The notes under the pieces were generated by a model. The model was given only the letters and a program-made list of their open reading frames with translations. It ran no database searches and was not told the origin of the DNA. A program made the position numbers and the translations under genes. Source: Bryoerythrophyllum caledonicum (lineage: Eukaryota; Streptophyta; Bryopsida; Pottiales; Pottiaceae). Taken from it: a stretch of 64,000 bases of DNA. Positions 11,337 to 21,922 of the stretch are shown in pieces. Numbering within the stretch: the stretch's first letter is position 1; each line of letters begins with the position of its first letter. The DNA lies in NCBI GenBank assembly GCA_963971425.1, contig OZ020518.1:11042190-11106189 (forward strand), given 5' to 3'.

Positions 11337-11650
11337 GCTCATCCAGACACCGTTCAACTGATTTCCTTCTCCTACGCATTTACTTTCTCATGCAACACCT
11401 AGTTTTTTAGTTGTTTTTTTTACATGGTTTCCATGTCTTTGCATTTTCAACTGTTTGTAGTCTGTGTGCTAGTTGGTTGGTGATGTAAGGTAAGGGCCGC
11501 TTCACACTTGGTGGCCAACTTGAGAGGCGGTCGATTTCCACCAATGAGGTTGCTAGAATGGCCAAAGTTCGGACTTTGGGCCTTCACCCTTGTGCCCAAA
11601 CTCCAAAGGCTGTCGTCCTACACGGCAACACTTTTGGATTGTTTTGGCCC

Positions 11651-11925
11651 TGAAACGGGACAAAACCAATTGCTCGTGACTGTTAATCGAATACACGTAT
11701 ATTAATCATGAAAATCCCGGAGTTACATGGTCGTCCCTGTTTTTATCCTCCCCTGGTTCCTTGCTTTGAGGAACGGTTGCTCTTCTTCTTGGTCTACACT
11801 TAATTGTCAAAGTTGATGGTAACTGATTTCTTATGCCTTGTATGCTAGTGGTCTATACCTATGACCGAGTTTTCACTATGATTATTTAGTAATTTCATAC
11901 AAACAACACAAAAAACGTCCTATCA
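11651..11925 (-). repeat. Gypsy 3' LTR (275 bp)
   Basis: On the plus strand it begins TGAAACGGGAC and ends CCTATCA, so termini are TG...CA. By eye it differs from the 5' LTR (18807-19081) at seven positions, all transitions, about 97.5% identity. That pattern fits a fairly recent insertion with decay of methylated cytosines. Confidence 0.93.
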
Positions 11926-11960
11926 TCTCCTTCCCAGTCTTGAGAACTTGATTTGGTGAA

Positions 11961-13193
11961 TCAAGACTGTCTATGATCTTCTCTGTGCTTATATAGTTTT
12001 AATTTTGAACCGTTGTATAACTTTGGCATAACTTCACCACTTGGTGTGCTTAATTGGTAAGAACCGTTGGAGTAGCGATTATAAATTACATAAGGCCCTA
12101 ACCATCGGGGCTTGAATTTTTGCCCATGCTGCTTGATTAACCAATTATCGATCATCAAAATCAAGTTGCCACGGTTGAACTTTACCGTTTTCTTGGCCGC
12201 ATCGTGCTTCGCTTTCCTTCGATTTTGTAATGTTTCCTAATGGAATAAAGCTTGTCGTCGTGACTCGTCTAATTTCTCTAGCATAAGAACGCGGGCCTTT
12301 AGTGACCCTGCATTGTCCATCCCGTGCTTGACTGCTGTTCGTAGTTAAACTTATTCCAGCTCGATAGGTATTGTGGCTTCTAAACCATATGCCAACTAGA
12401 ATGGCGTATATCCTGTAGCGCTCTTGTGTGCAATTCGATAGGCCCACAAGGCTTCGTTCACGTGCAAGTTCCACTCCCGCCTCTTTTCCAAAACGACTTT
12501 TCTGATGATCCTAGTCAAAATCCCATTCGTCTTCTCAACAAGACCGTTTGCCTGAGGATAGTAAGGGCTGGCGCGTCGATGCTTGACCGACAACTTTTGC
12601 ATGAGCGACGAGAGTAACTCGTTGACGAAATGAGTCCCGCGGTCCGTGACTATTTCCAACAGACAACCATATCGGCAAATAACTTGATTATAAATGAAAT
12701 GTACTGCAGTTTTCTGGTTGCATCTCTTTATAGGTGCTGCTTCTACCCATTTTGAAAGATAGTCTGTGGCCACAATCAAATATTCATTTAGTTTGGCCGT
12801 AACAGGTAGAGGTCCGACGAAATCCACTCCCCATTTCTCAAAAACTCCAGTTGGATATATTGGTTGCAACTCCATGTAGGGTATGATTCTTTTGCCGTAA
12901 GCTTGGCACTGATAACAGCTGCGACAATATTCATTTCTATCATGAAAAATAGTAGGGCAGAAAAAACCAGCTTGTAGTATCTTCCTTACAGTTGTCTCAG
13001 TAGAGAAGTATCCTCCGCATAAACCCTCGTAACATTGTTTAAGTACTTCTCTCGATTCTTCGACCGTCACAGCTCGCCTTAAGACACTGCCCTTGCCATT
13101 CTTATAGAGGTCCTCCCCAACGAGTGAGTATGTCTGACTCTGCCTTTGAAATTTTTGTCTTTGTCTTGATTTGGAGCCTTCGGGGAAACTCAA
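11961..13193 (-). pseudogene. Gypsy integrase with C-terminal GPY/F-like module
   Basis: The fragment 13193-12396 holds the zinc-binding end (CRSCYQCQAYGK) and the catalytic core: the first Asp in WGVDFVGPLP, the second in IVTDRGTHFVN, and the Glu in PQANGLVEKTNG. The frame breaks near 12396-12474. A downstream fragment (12164-11961) holds FKPRWLGPYVI, typical of the GPY/F module. No chromodomain follows before the LTR. Frame breaks make it non-functional. Confidence 0.88.
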
Positions 13194-13196
13194 TGT

Positions 13197-14546
13197 TTAA
13201 AGGTACAACTTTATTTCTTCATAACCAAAAGTGTCCGGTTCGGCCTCTGTGGCCAAAACGAAACACTTGACATCATCCGACAAAGCCCCGAGGTCTTCGT
13301 ATGGTGGAGGTCCCAGTTCGAGGAGTAGCCCTGCGTGAGAAGTCCGCGTGCCTTTGACAGTTTTCACCTCCACGTCGTAGTTCTGCAAAGCGGCCATTAA
13401 TCGTGCACTTCTCCCTTCAGGATCTTTTTGTTGCAACAACTGCTTCAAACCTTCCACGTCACTTTGTACTGAGATTGATTGGTTGCTCAAGAGCAAATAA
13501 TGCTTGAATTTTGTACACGCGAATAACAAAGCTACTCCTAACTTTTCGAGAGGAGCATACTTTTGCTCACACAAGGTTAATAGCCTGCTCGCGTAATAAA
13601 TAGGGTGCGCCCTTCCAGCCTCGTCATTTTGAAGTAGTACTGTTGCGACTGCATGTTCAGTGGCGGATGGACTTACAATGAATTGTTTGTCCCATATGGG
13701 ATTTTTGACTATTGGATCGCTCGCCAATCTTTCTTTGATATATGAGAATGCTTGCTCACACTAATCGCCCCATATGAAGAGAGACGCTTTGCTGATTAGT
13801 GCGCTAATGGGGCGCCCAATACCTGCCAAATTTGGTATAAATCGATTGTGGTAAATCGTGGCTCCCCACAATTTTGCAACTTATTCGCATGAGATGGGTT
13901 GAATCATCTCTTTTATTCGTTTCACTTTATCTGGATCCACTCGCTTGCCCCCAGCAAACTCTATATGTCCGAGAAGCGGACCTTCCTCAAAATCGACTCT
14001 GCATTTTTCAGGAGATAAAGAGCATCTGTGTTCACGCAATTTTTGAAAGGCGGCTCTGACCTGTTGCACGTGTTTGATTTGGTCGCCATATACGGCAAAA
14101 TCGTCAAGATAAATGCGGATGAATTGGCCGATGTGAGGACCAAAAAATTTTAGTTGCACTCTTTGAAAAGTGCCTCCGGCATTACACAAACCGAAAGGCA
14201 TTCTTAAATAAGCATACGTTCCCCACGGAGTAGTGAAGGTAGTATATAAGATGCTATCTTTGTGCACCTTCACTTGATGATATCCGGTGTAGCCATCACA
14301 AAAAGTAAACATTTCATGCCCCGCTACCTCGTCTAAAAGTTCATCTATATGAGGTAATGGCTGCCGATCCTTCTTTGTAAACTTATTTAATGCTTTGTAG
14401 TTTACGCACACTCGCCACTTTCCTCCTTTCTTGGGCACGATTACAGCTGGCGAGACCCACTCCGTATTTTTTACTTCTGTGATAAAACCTACTTCCAGAA
14501 AACGATCCAACTCTGCTCTTAATACGTTCATCTTTTCAGGAGCCAT
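13197..14546 (-). pseudogene. Gypsy reverse transcriptase and RNase H
   Basis: The RT part (14546-13881) contains WVSPAVIVPKKGGKWRVCV, LPHIDELLDEV, MPFGLCNAGGTFQR and the catalytic YLDDF box. The RNase H part (13727-13197) contains FIVSPSATEHAVATVLLQ and HPIYYASRLL. The two are separated by about 150 bp with at least one stop or frame change. Family assignment is firm; function is lost. Confidence 0.9.
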
Positions 14547-15021
14547 GCCCGTTTGTTTCGATCTTACTGGTCGAGCAGCTTCGGTTAATTCAATTCGATG
14601 CTCGTCTACAATAATTGCAGGTAAATCGCAATGTCTGGTTACAAAAAGGTCAGAATATTCCTACACCAATCCTTCTAAATCTGTTCTTTCTTGCATTGTT
14701 AATGTTGGCCCAAATTTGACTTTATTCAATAATTCATTTTGCCCAGTTTGTTCAACATCTTGGTCGTCAATGAATTGCATTGAATCACTGACAACTTGTG
14801 GAAGGACATCTAAAGCGTATAGCTCAGCTTCTGAAACGTCACTCTTGACACTTGAATTATCGTCAGGTTTGGACTCCTATGACGAGTCTTCCTGTCCCTC
14901 AGAACTTGAACAATCTTCCGATGAGCTGGTTTCCAACGAACTTGCACTTGCATCCGGTATTACACGTATACTGACGCAATTGTGCGAGGTATCAATCTTC
15001 ATCTTGCCTTTATCCCAATAA

Positions 15022-15348
15022 TTAACTACGCGGACTGCCCAAAATCATGGGGTATCCGCCCTTTCCTAATGAAATATCAAGTATGTGGAAATCAAGTTTC
15101 ATAGTAACTCCGTTTACAGTCACAGGGATTTGGCTTCTCTGTCCCAAAGAACGGACGCATCTTTGATCGGCAACCTTTAGTCGTATCGATGACAATTTGT
15201 TTGGCTCAAGTCCAGCTGCATTCATGAACCAACTTGATATCACATTAATGGCCGCCCCAGCGTCTATCAGACAAGCACTGACTTCGCAGCCATTAACCAT
15301 TGCTTCCACATGCGGCGACCGTAAATCTCCGCTTGCTTTCTCAGCCAC
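15022..15348 (-). pseudogene. Gypsy retropepsin-like protease domain
   Basis: The translation contains a retropepsin-like active-site segment, CLIDAGAAINVIS, where DAGA replaces the usual DSGA or DTGA, followed by the flap-side segment and an ILG..R end (MILGSPRS). The altered active-site triplet would be expected to reduce or abolish proteolysis. It lies between gag and RT as expected. Confidence 0.75.
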
Positions 15349-15677
15349 ATTGACCTCTGCAATTTATTTGCGTCTTCTTTTACTAATGCCTTCCCGTTAT
15401 TCGCGACATAATGAGGGACATCGCGCTACCAATTGGCCAATAGTAATATTTGCCGTTCGTTTACTTAAATCTTGGATTATTGAGTATTCTGATTGACCTC
15501 CACTCAATAATAAGTAAACGATGCCGATTTTGCGTCGTGGTCTCCTGATAGATTCTTGTTTGTTGGCTTGGAAACGCTTGTCTCTATGTTTCGCATGCAC
15601 CTCACGTTCTTTGTGTGGCCGACTTCTTTTAGCCATCATTACTTCAGGATCCAATTCCTAAACTCGTGACGAGGGCA

Positions 15678-16733
15678 TTACTGTAGCAGATTTACCTCGG
15701 CCAACTTAGTTGTAGAAACGGCTGGGGTTTTATCCAAGTCTGGGCAATCCGACCGATAATGACCTTTCTTTCCGCAGTTATGGCATGTAACAAACTGGAC
15801 GTTCTTGCTGGTGTTTGGCCTATTGTCTGCAACTGGGCTTTTAGAGCGCAACAAACTCTGACCTTGTATCAGGAATAACTTTAAATCTCTCATTTCCGAA
15901 ACAAGCTGAGAAATGTCATTGTTCTTGGCGGATAAGTCGCTGATAGCTTCAGTTATAGCATGAGTTGTCTGTACCAACTGGGTCACGATAGGCGTAACAG
16001 CTACTATGAGTATTTGTGGTTGCGCAATGTTGAATAGATTCGTTTATTTCTTCTGCGCAAGCGCGAGGGCCGTTTCAAAAGTGCTAGGCTCCTTCCTAGC
16101 AACTATTTCCTGTATCGTGGATTTCAAACGGCCAATAAAACTTCTTAATGCTAAAGCATCGATATTGGAGATGGTTGCTGAAGTACGATCCTCATCACCC
16201 ACTTTTACTCCATCATGCGCAACACTCGTTACTCTCAAGTTTCGCTGTATTCGGGATTGAATTTCTCTCACTCTTTCACTAAATTGACGTACTGTCTCCT
16301 CTTTACGCTACCGCATGAGGCTGAGAGTGCCCAGGAGAGTTTGATAGCTCTCTTTTTCTTGAAATTCCAAAATAAGCGTCGTTGTGAGTATGTCCCATGT
16401 TGACGGGGTTTGTTGAGTCTCATATTCGTACCAGAACGACGTTGTATCGTCAAAGTAAATGGGTAGCAACTCTAACCAGCTTTGTTCGCTTCGATCTCCG
16501 TTCGCCATGCAAACTCTCTGAAATTGTTTCAAGAAACGCTTTAGATCTTCTTTCTCTTTTCCCGTGAATACTAGTATGGAAACCATGATGATACGATTTG
16601 TTCGTTGTTCTTTCAACTTTTGATTGTCTTGACGAGACTCTTGCTCACGTCGATGCAAAAAATGTGTCCACAACGTTGCTTCGAAATGTGTGGTCAAGGA
16701 CTCCTCTCTTTCTAAATTATATCTGCTATGCAT
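15678..16733 (-). pseudogene. Gypsy gag with CCHC zinc knuckle
   Basis: Three consecutive open fragments (16733-16308, 16271-16044, 15986-15678) form a gag region. The first resembles retrotransposon gag capsid (KEDLKRFLKQFQRVC and WLELLPIYFDDTTSFWYEY). The last ends with one CCHC knuckle, CHNCGKKGHYRSDC. Stops separate the fragments. Confidence 0.82.
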
Positions 16734-16956
16734 ATGTATTTATTTTATAAAGACTTACTTGATTTTGTTGTATCAGCCATTCCGTGATTCTTACACCGTG
16801 GTATGAAATATGTGTAATTTCCACTCGTCTATAAAACTCTGCCACACGTCCAGCAAAATCTCCGCTAAACATCCACGAAACTCCGATATCTCAGCAATAT
16901 TTGGGCGTTCACTACGGCTATGGCTCTTGGTTGTTTTTGCGGGGACGTTGGATCCC

Positions 16957-17109
16957 GTGGAGGAGAAATTGAACACGATTCTGGTGCAGCACATAAGGGC
17001 TATACTTCCAGATCTTAAATCCCGTATTAGCAACCAGATGGTTGCATTGCAAAAGAAGTTGGCCAGTTACGGGGAACTGATGGATTCCAAGTCAGGACAA
17101 GGTGCATAG
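16957..17109 (+). pseudogene. Captured fragment of a dynamin-related protein gene (DRP3-type)
   Basis: On the strand opposite to the retroelement genes, about 50 codons read as a plant dynamin-related protein middle domain: EEKLNTILVQHIRAILPDL, then KSRISNQMVALQKKLASYGE and a closing SGQGA. This corresponds to the conserved stretch before the family's GQGALLLN motif. Directly after GQG the sequence CAAG/GTGCAT would fit a splice donor, so the piece may be an exon with flanking intron taken at the DNA level. It lies in the leader between gag and a truncated LTR piece. It is far too short to act as a dynamin. Confidence 0.8.
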
Positions 17110-17630
17110 GAGATGCATGACTCCGAAGCAGAGCCACAATTGTTCGTTTTCACTGCTGCTGTAGGTTTTGCTTCTAGCGCAGGTACAACCACTCTACTGC
17201 ACAGAATCAGAGACCTAACAGGCTTCCGGCGATGGATATCATGTTGTAAACCAAGCCAAAACCTAAAACGGAGCCATCTGATATAAGAATCTCCGATTCA
17301 AAACCAAGATCTCTGCCAGAACAAACAACAACACGCATCTCATATTCACGCCTACTTTGTCCGGTAGTTGTACAGCTTTCCAACCACATGAAGGCACGTT
17401 ACGAAGCCGATGAAGCAGAGGCTCATGACGAGCACCACGGTCGGCGTGATCTTCAAATGCATGATAATGAGATTTTAATAATTTTTCTTCGCTGTTGCGT
17501 CTGCATGTTGATTTTGGCTTCGGGGTACGTGCTTGATACTTATAGAGGAAAAACCTTGGGTCAATTGCTGAGCAGTTTCGAAATAGGAAATCAGGTTCGG
17601 TGATCGTATGGAACCAGGTGCGGAACCAGA

Positions 17631-17700
17631 TGAAACGGGACTAAACCAATTGCTCGTGATTGTTAATCGAATACACGTATATTAATCATGAAAACCTCTC
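17631..17700 (-). repeat. Truncated third LTR piece inside the gypsy leader
   Basis: About 70 bp match the TGAAACGGGAC end of the element's own LTRs, in the same orientation, with a few substitutions; similarity stops abruptly near 17694-17700. The adjoining inner side carries a primer-site-like TGGTTCCGCACC on the minus strand. It is the remnant of a second, related element or a recombination product. Confidence 0.85.
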
Positions 17701-17940
17701 AGTTTCCTCCTACCTGATTACATACTAATTTGGAATTGCCAAAGATTTGGAGAACTTTCACGTCCCTTTCTCGAGCCAATTCTAAACTAGTAATGAGGGT
17801 CGCATATTCAGCCTGGTTACAAGTAAGATGTTTTCCCAGATCTTGATGAAAAACTTCCTTCATTCCTGCGAGACTTTCTAAACCACTCCAGCACCAGATC
17901 CCAAACTTTTTGAACTGGAGCCGTCAAAGTTTAATTTCCA
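17701..17940 (-). pseudogene. Second RNase H domain fragment abutting the truncated LTR
   Basis: Reading 17940 to 17701 on the minus strand gives WKLNFDGSSSKSLGSGAGVV, then after a one-base frame change LESLAGMKEVFHQDLGKHLT, CNQAEYATLITSLELARE and FGNSKLVCNQV. These are the three acidic-site blocks of a retroelement-type RNase H (the last Asp is replaced by Asn). The domain is cut off at the LTR fragment. It is distinct from the RT-linked RNase H at 13197-13727, and was found only by reading across a frameshift. Confidence 0.78.
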
Positions 17941-18806
17941 AGCATGCATTGAAAGGATAACGTACCAGCGCTAGCATTGCGCCACGGATCCGATACCATA
18001 TTCACGATTCAGAGCACCAATATAATTGAATAATAGGCAATGGGACGTCAAGATATGATACCACCGCATGGCTGCAAAGAAACCAAGTTTGCACTGTAGC
18101 TGATTCTACAGTTCCTCAACTGTAACTGAAATTCCTCATCGATCAGGTGGTGGCAGCGCGAGTGCATGTGTGTTCTTCCAATGCCAAGAAGTTTGCACTT
18201 ATAATGAACGCATCGTCTCGCGCATCTGCATCGTATGTTGGGGATCCGAATTGACGCTGGAAGTTCTAAATGACGGCATCCAAGTTTCAAGGCCTGGAGA
18301 CGCACTCTGACGCCACGGTCTGCTCCGATCTGTACACGAAGTCGACGCCCAAGTGGAACACCAAAATGCACGCATCCAAGTTATTGGAGGGGTGTTGATC
18401 TTCTGGACGCTCAACTCCACGTTTGCGGATCAGGAATCGAGCTCAACGTCCAACACCGACTTCAACATGAAGAATAAATGATTGAAGCCCTCAGGTACTG
18501 GAATTAGAGTTCTTGAAAAAGGAAAGACAGTTCAGCATATGAATTGCCTTCTGCAAAAAAAATGGGTTGAGTTCGTTGTAGTATGGTAACTTGATGAGAT
18601 AGCTCGCGTACGCATCCAAAACCCCGGTAGTCTGTTCCAGTTCTTCGGGTTCCAGTGACTGAGGTGTTTGGGCGAACACATCTTCGGAGATTGCTCTCTG
18701 TCTTTTAACTTAACTAAGAATCCACGCTCACCGCTCCATGAATTATTGCTTACTCCTGGATCTCACCCTTTGACAAATTCTCCGCGGTCCCGGCAACGGA
18801 ATCAGA

Positions 18807-19081
18807 TGAAACGGGGCAAAACCAATTGCTCGTGACTGTTAATCGAATACACGTATATTAATCATGAAAACCCCAGAGTTACATGGTCGTCCCTGCTTTT
18901 ATCTTCCCCTGGTTCCTTGCTTTGAGGAACGGTTGCTCTTCTTCTTGGTCTACACTTAACTGTCAAAGTTGATGGTAACTGATTTCTTATGCCTTGTATG
19001 CTAGTGGTCTATACCTATGACCGAGTTTTCACTATGATTATTTAGTAATTTCATACAGACAACACAAAAAACGTCCTATCA
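18807..19081 (-). repeat. Gypsy 5' LTR (275 bp)
   Basis: Same length and termini as the 3' LTR (TGAAACGGGGC ... CCTATCA on the plus strand). The primer-binding-like sequence follows on its inner side near 18804-18786. Confidence 0.93.
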
Positions 19082-19470
19082 GCACCAAAGCGACGGCCTC
19101 TCGAGCAAAACTTGGGTCATCCATTTTAGTCGACCCAAACTACAATCGAGAGTCTGTCGAATTTTTTTATTAAAATTATCATAACCGACAAGATCTAGAC
19201 CGTTAGATGAAAGAGACCGAATTTCTGGGCTGATTATTTTTGGCTGATTTTTATTGGCTGATTTTTTTGGGCTGATTTTTTATGGCGTAATGATATTGGG
19301 TTTGGACTTTGGACTTGGCCTTTGGGGCTTCACACCACGACCGGCCAAACCTTCAATCTATATTATTTAATGTATTTTTTTGGCAAAAAAGTTTGGCCTC
19401 TCGCGATAGTTTGGCCACTCATTTTGACGGTCGGCCTCTCAACTTGGGCATAGTGTGAAGCGGCCCCCCT

Positions 19471-19800
19471 AAAACCAAAGGAATGTGCATAAATATGGAG
19501 AGAGGAGATAATTATACTATTATTTTTCAGTGATAGCCAATAGAATTGCAGTTCCAACCCAAGTGATTTCGTATTTTTTCGATGAAAACTGAATTAGGTA
19601 TGAATTTTCAAACTGTGCAGCCATGTTTAGTGGGTGGCCAACAATAGGTAACCAACGACCAAAAGTAAGGGTCTTGACTAAAGGCAAACCTCCATTTGGA
19701 GCTGGGTTGGTGGTATTGGGATGGAAGAGGGTTGGATATACCCCAATTTTGTAGGCGTTGGCTATGGATTTTTGTTGGTTATGGGGGGCCTTACCTTAAA
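19471..19800 (+). repeat. Dispersed repeat R2, copy 1
   Basis: About 330 bp beginning CCTAAAACC are strongly similar to 44703-45060, including 'atatggagagaggagataat', 'gatgaaaactgaatta' and 'atggaagagggttggatata'. A more diverged copy lies at about 42800-43140. No coding content. The copy directly abuts the Harbinger right end. Class unknown. Confidence 0.75.
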
Positions 19801-20103
19801 GCCTTTGAAGAGTACGTGCCAAGCAGTGCATGTTTTGAGGACAATAAGTATGATGTTTAGTGTAGTATACACGAATTGCAAACTACGGATTTAGTGTAGT
19901 GATTATACCCTAGACTAAATGCCAATTCCGAAACTATTTGTCAGTAGTGCAACTAAAAAAGTTTTATTGTTGATGTTTGGTGTGGAGTGTTGAAAGTGAG
20001 GAAAAATTTGAGTGCATTTTGAAAAACATCCATTTGCAAGAGAGTGGAGAGAGTTATGATGTGGGGGCGCACTTTTCGATACGCATCATTACTCAATGCA
20101 TCT

Positions 20104-20206
20104 TCAATGCATCCCCTAGAAATGTCCTTGATAGCATCCTCAATGCATTCTCTGGAAACGACCTTGAGAGCATCCCCAATGCATCCCTTGGAAACGACCC
20201 TCACCT
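20104..20206 (+). repeat. 36-bp tandem repeat, about 2.8 copies
   Basis: Units start at 20104, 20140 and 20176 (36 bp each) and share 'caatgcat', 'gaaa(t/c)g(t/a)cc' and 'gagcatcc' blocks. The unit is a multiple of three, so open frames run through it by chance; no gene is supported. Confidence 0.8.
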
Positions 20207-20721
20207 TCAACTTTTCAGAGTACATGTGTAATCCCATCTTGGCCCACCCTCTATCTAGTTTCAATGTATTGAGGACTCTTTAAATCATGGCTCCCACCCT
20301 TCAAATTTGTAGGGAATTAAGAGCCTTCAAAAAATGTCCCTTGAAAGCATTAATGAGGCACTTTTGGCTCAAAGTTTAATGACTCTTTTTGGTCTTCGTG
20401 CCATCAAATGAGGAGGTGTTGCCACATGGCGCAAAAGAGGTTTAGATAGCAAGGTTGACGGTCTATTTAGAGGGTGGGGTTGAGGTGCAAGACCCTTCAG
20501 GTGGCCACCCATTTTTGTAGACTCTCTAATTGTCTCTTGAGGTTAAGGGCCTAATTTACAGTTATTGCATTGAGGATGCCCTAAGGGTTTTCTTTTGTCC
20601 TCAGCTTCTTTACAACGCTAAACCTGAACTTGAAGGGAATGAAGCACCTCAAGCGCTTTGGAGCTGAAGGCCAACAAGTTTTTCACTCAATGTGAGGGGT
20701 TTGGATCATTAGATATAACAA

Positions 20722-20754
<33 letters not shown>

Positions 20755-20815
20755 CTTAGATTTTTATTTTTTATTTTATTTTTATTTTTATTTATTTATT
20801 TATTTATATATATAC
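20722..20815. repeat. AC/AT microsatellite and AT-rich low-complexity tract
   Basis: A run of CA dinucleotides changes into TA dinucleotides and then T-rich tetranucleotide (ATTT) repeats. Confidence 0.9.
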
Positions 20816-21030
20816 ACATGCACACATTGTGGAAATAAAAATGTATGAGTTTTATAGGGTGATAATAAAATATTATAAATATATGGATTAGAAAACAATA
20901 TACTATTTATTTGGATTTTATATATTCTTTAATATAAGTGTAATTTCATATAATATGTATAAATTTTACTTAGTTTTTTGAAAACATATAAAGACAATAG
21001 AAAATTTGTATGAAAATACAATATTCATAA

Positions 21031-21388
21031 GAAGAAGATGAGGAACTCTGGTCCTTGTCAAGGACCGACGTGAATATAGTGTTTGTTCATTCTCTTCACT
21101 AAGCCCATGACCACAGGACATAGGATAGTGTAATAAAACTACTTCCCCCTTTCAAGAATAAACACTTTTTTACACTATGTGCTTCTCTACACTAAGTGCC
21201 TAAGAGGCAAGCAAAATGTCATTCCCCCTAAGGCTTTTCGGATACCCATACAATGAAGTCTTAAGACCCCCGACCATAATTCGGTGGGCAATGGTGGTAG
21301 GAACCACGCCGGCATGGGGACTTGAACTCACAACCACCTCTCTGGTGTGCCATGACTCAAACCACTACACCAAGGCCATGGTGCCTTT
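21031..21388 (-). mobile_element. tRNA-derived SINE, full-length copy (family S1, copy 1)
   Basis: A 358-bp unit on the minus strand has an internal pol III promoter at its head: box A-like TGGTGTAGTGG and box B-like GAGTTCAAGTCCC. It ends with a short hairpin (GGTCCTTGACAAGGACC) and a TTCTTCTT tail rather than poly(A). A perfect 12-bp target duplication, acaatattcata, flanks it at 21019-21030 and 21389-21400. This is textbook evidence of retroposition. Other copies lie at 43554, 48897 and 50961. It needs a partner LINE for reverse transcription; none is seen in the window. Confidence 0.93.
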
Positions 21389-21414
21389 ACAATATTCATA
21401 TATTTTACTCTTAA

Positions 21415-21698
21415 CCCTTTTTAGACCTAAAGATCATTTTTGGATTGTTAAGGCACAATAATCTCCATACCAAACACTAGAAGCCACCTCCTTAAAAAAT
21501 TTAAACGAGGACATGGAGGTGGAAGATGAGCATCTATTGAGACCATTGCCTCAAAAGATTCGCGAGCTACAGCGATTTCCACGAAGTGGGATGGTAGGTT
21601 TTTATGCTGAAATGAATCTAGTGTGTAAATGTCATTCTACATGATCCATAATACTCGTAGTTTTTCACAGGCTAAACAAGCTACTTGGCCTCAAAGGG
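21415..21698. mobile_element. piggyBac-like MITE (family P1, copy 1)
   Basis: 284 bp with TIRs of the CCCTTTNNAGRCC type, flanked by TTAA at 21411-21414 and 21699-21702. TTAA duplication with CCC-starting ends is the signature of the piggyBac superfamily. It is non-coding. It forms the outer end of the left arm of the long inverted repeat. Confidence 0.78.
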
Positions 21699-21877
21699 TT
21701 AAGAACGTACCAAAGTATGTCATATTCTTGTTTTAAACCTTTTCCATTATTTAAACTCTTCACTTCATTTTCTTCACATCTCTATGTGGTTCAATTCATT
21801 TTCTTCACTTCTCCATATATAAATGTAATGGATCATAAATAAAATCCTATTATTATGCAAACTATTATATTTATTGT

Positions 21878-21922
<45 letters not shown>

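Larger units (their letters stand above)
11651..19081 (-). mobile_element. Ty3/gypsy LTR retrotransposon, structurally complete, coding regions decayed
   Basis: Two 275-bp LTRs bound a 7.4-kb element whose genes run on the minus strand in the order gag, protease, reverse transcriptase, RNase H, integrase (the Ty3 order). Just inside the 5' LTR (near 18786-18804) is a stretch containing CCGTTGCCGGG, which resembles a tRNA-Asp primer site. Next to the 3' LTR is a purine tract (GGGAAGGAGA on the minus strand, 11935-11926). The integrase ends with a GPY/F-type module and no chromodomain is seen. Several stops and frame changes break gag-pol, so the copy is dead. A probable 5-bp target duplication (GCACC at 19082; a one-base-shorter GCCC at 11647) lies in the host Harbinger element. 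Confidence 0.93.
11494..19469. mobile_element. PIF/Harbinger-type DNA element carrying a nested gypsy retrotransposon
   Basis: The left end GGGCCGCTTCACACTTG (11494) is preceded by TAA, the usual PIF/Harbinger target. The right end is the inverted GTGTGAAGCGGCCC near 19453-19469, followed, after a C run, by TAA. Removing the gypsy element (11651-19081) leaves about 545 bp. Its two halves match, in inverted orientation, the two ends of the 45188-48323 element: the left part matches the reverse complement of 48100-48323, and the right part matches the reverse complement of 45188-45350. It is thus an internally deleted, non-autonomous relative. The right boundary is uncertain by a few bases because the flanking repeat copy also begins with a C run. 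Confidence 0.8.

Noticed and set aside
18048-18679. Open frames in the gypsy leader as another captured gene
   Set aside because: Some stretches are GC-richer and codon-like, but I recognise no domain and cannot fix strand or frame.
21300-21388. Possible tRNA gene with box A and box B
   Set aside because: Boxes fit a tRNA-derived head, but no cloverleaf can be folded, and it is joined to a SINE body with a target duplication, so it is the SINE promoter.
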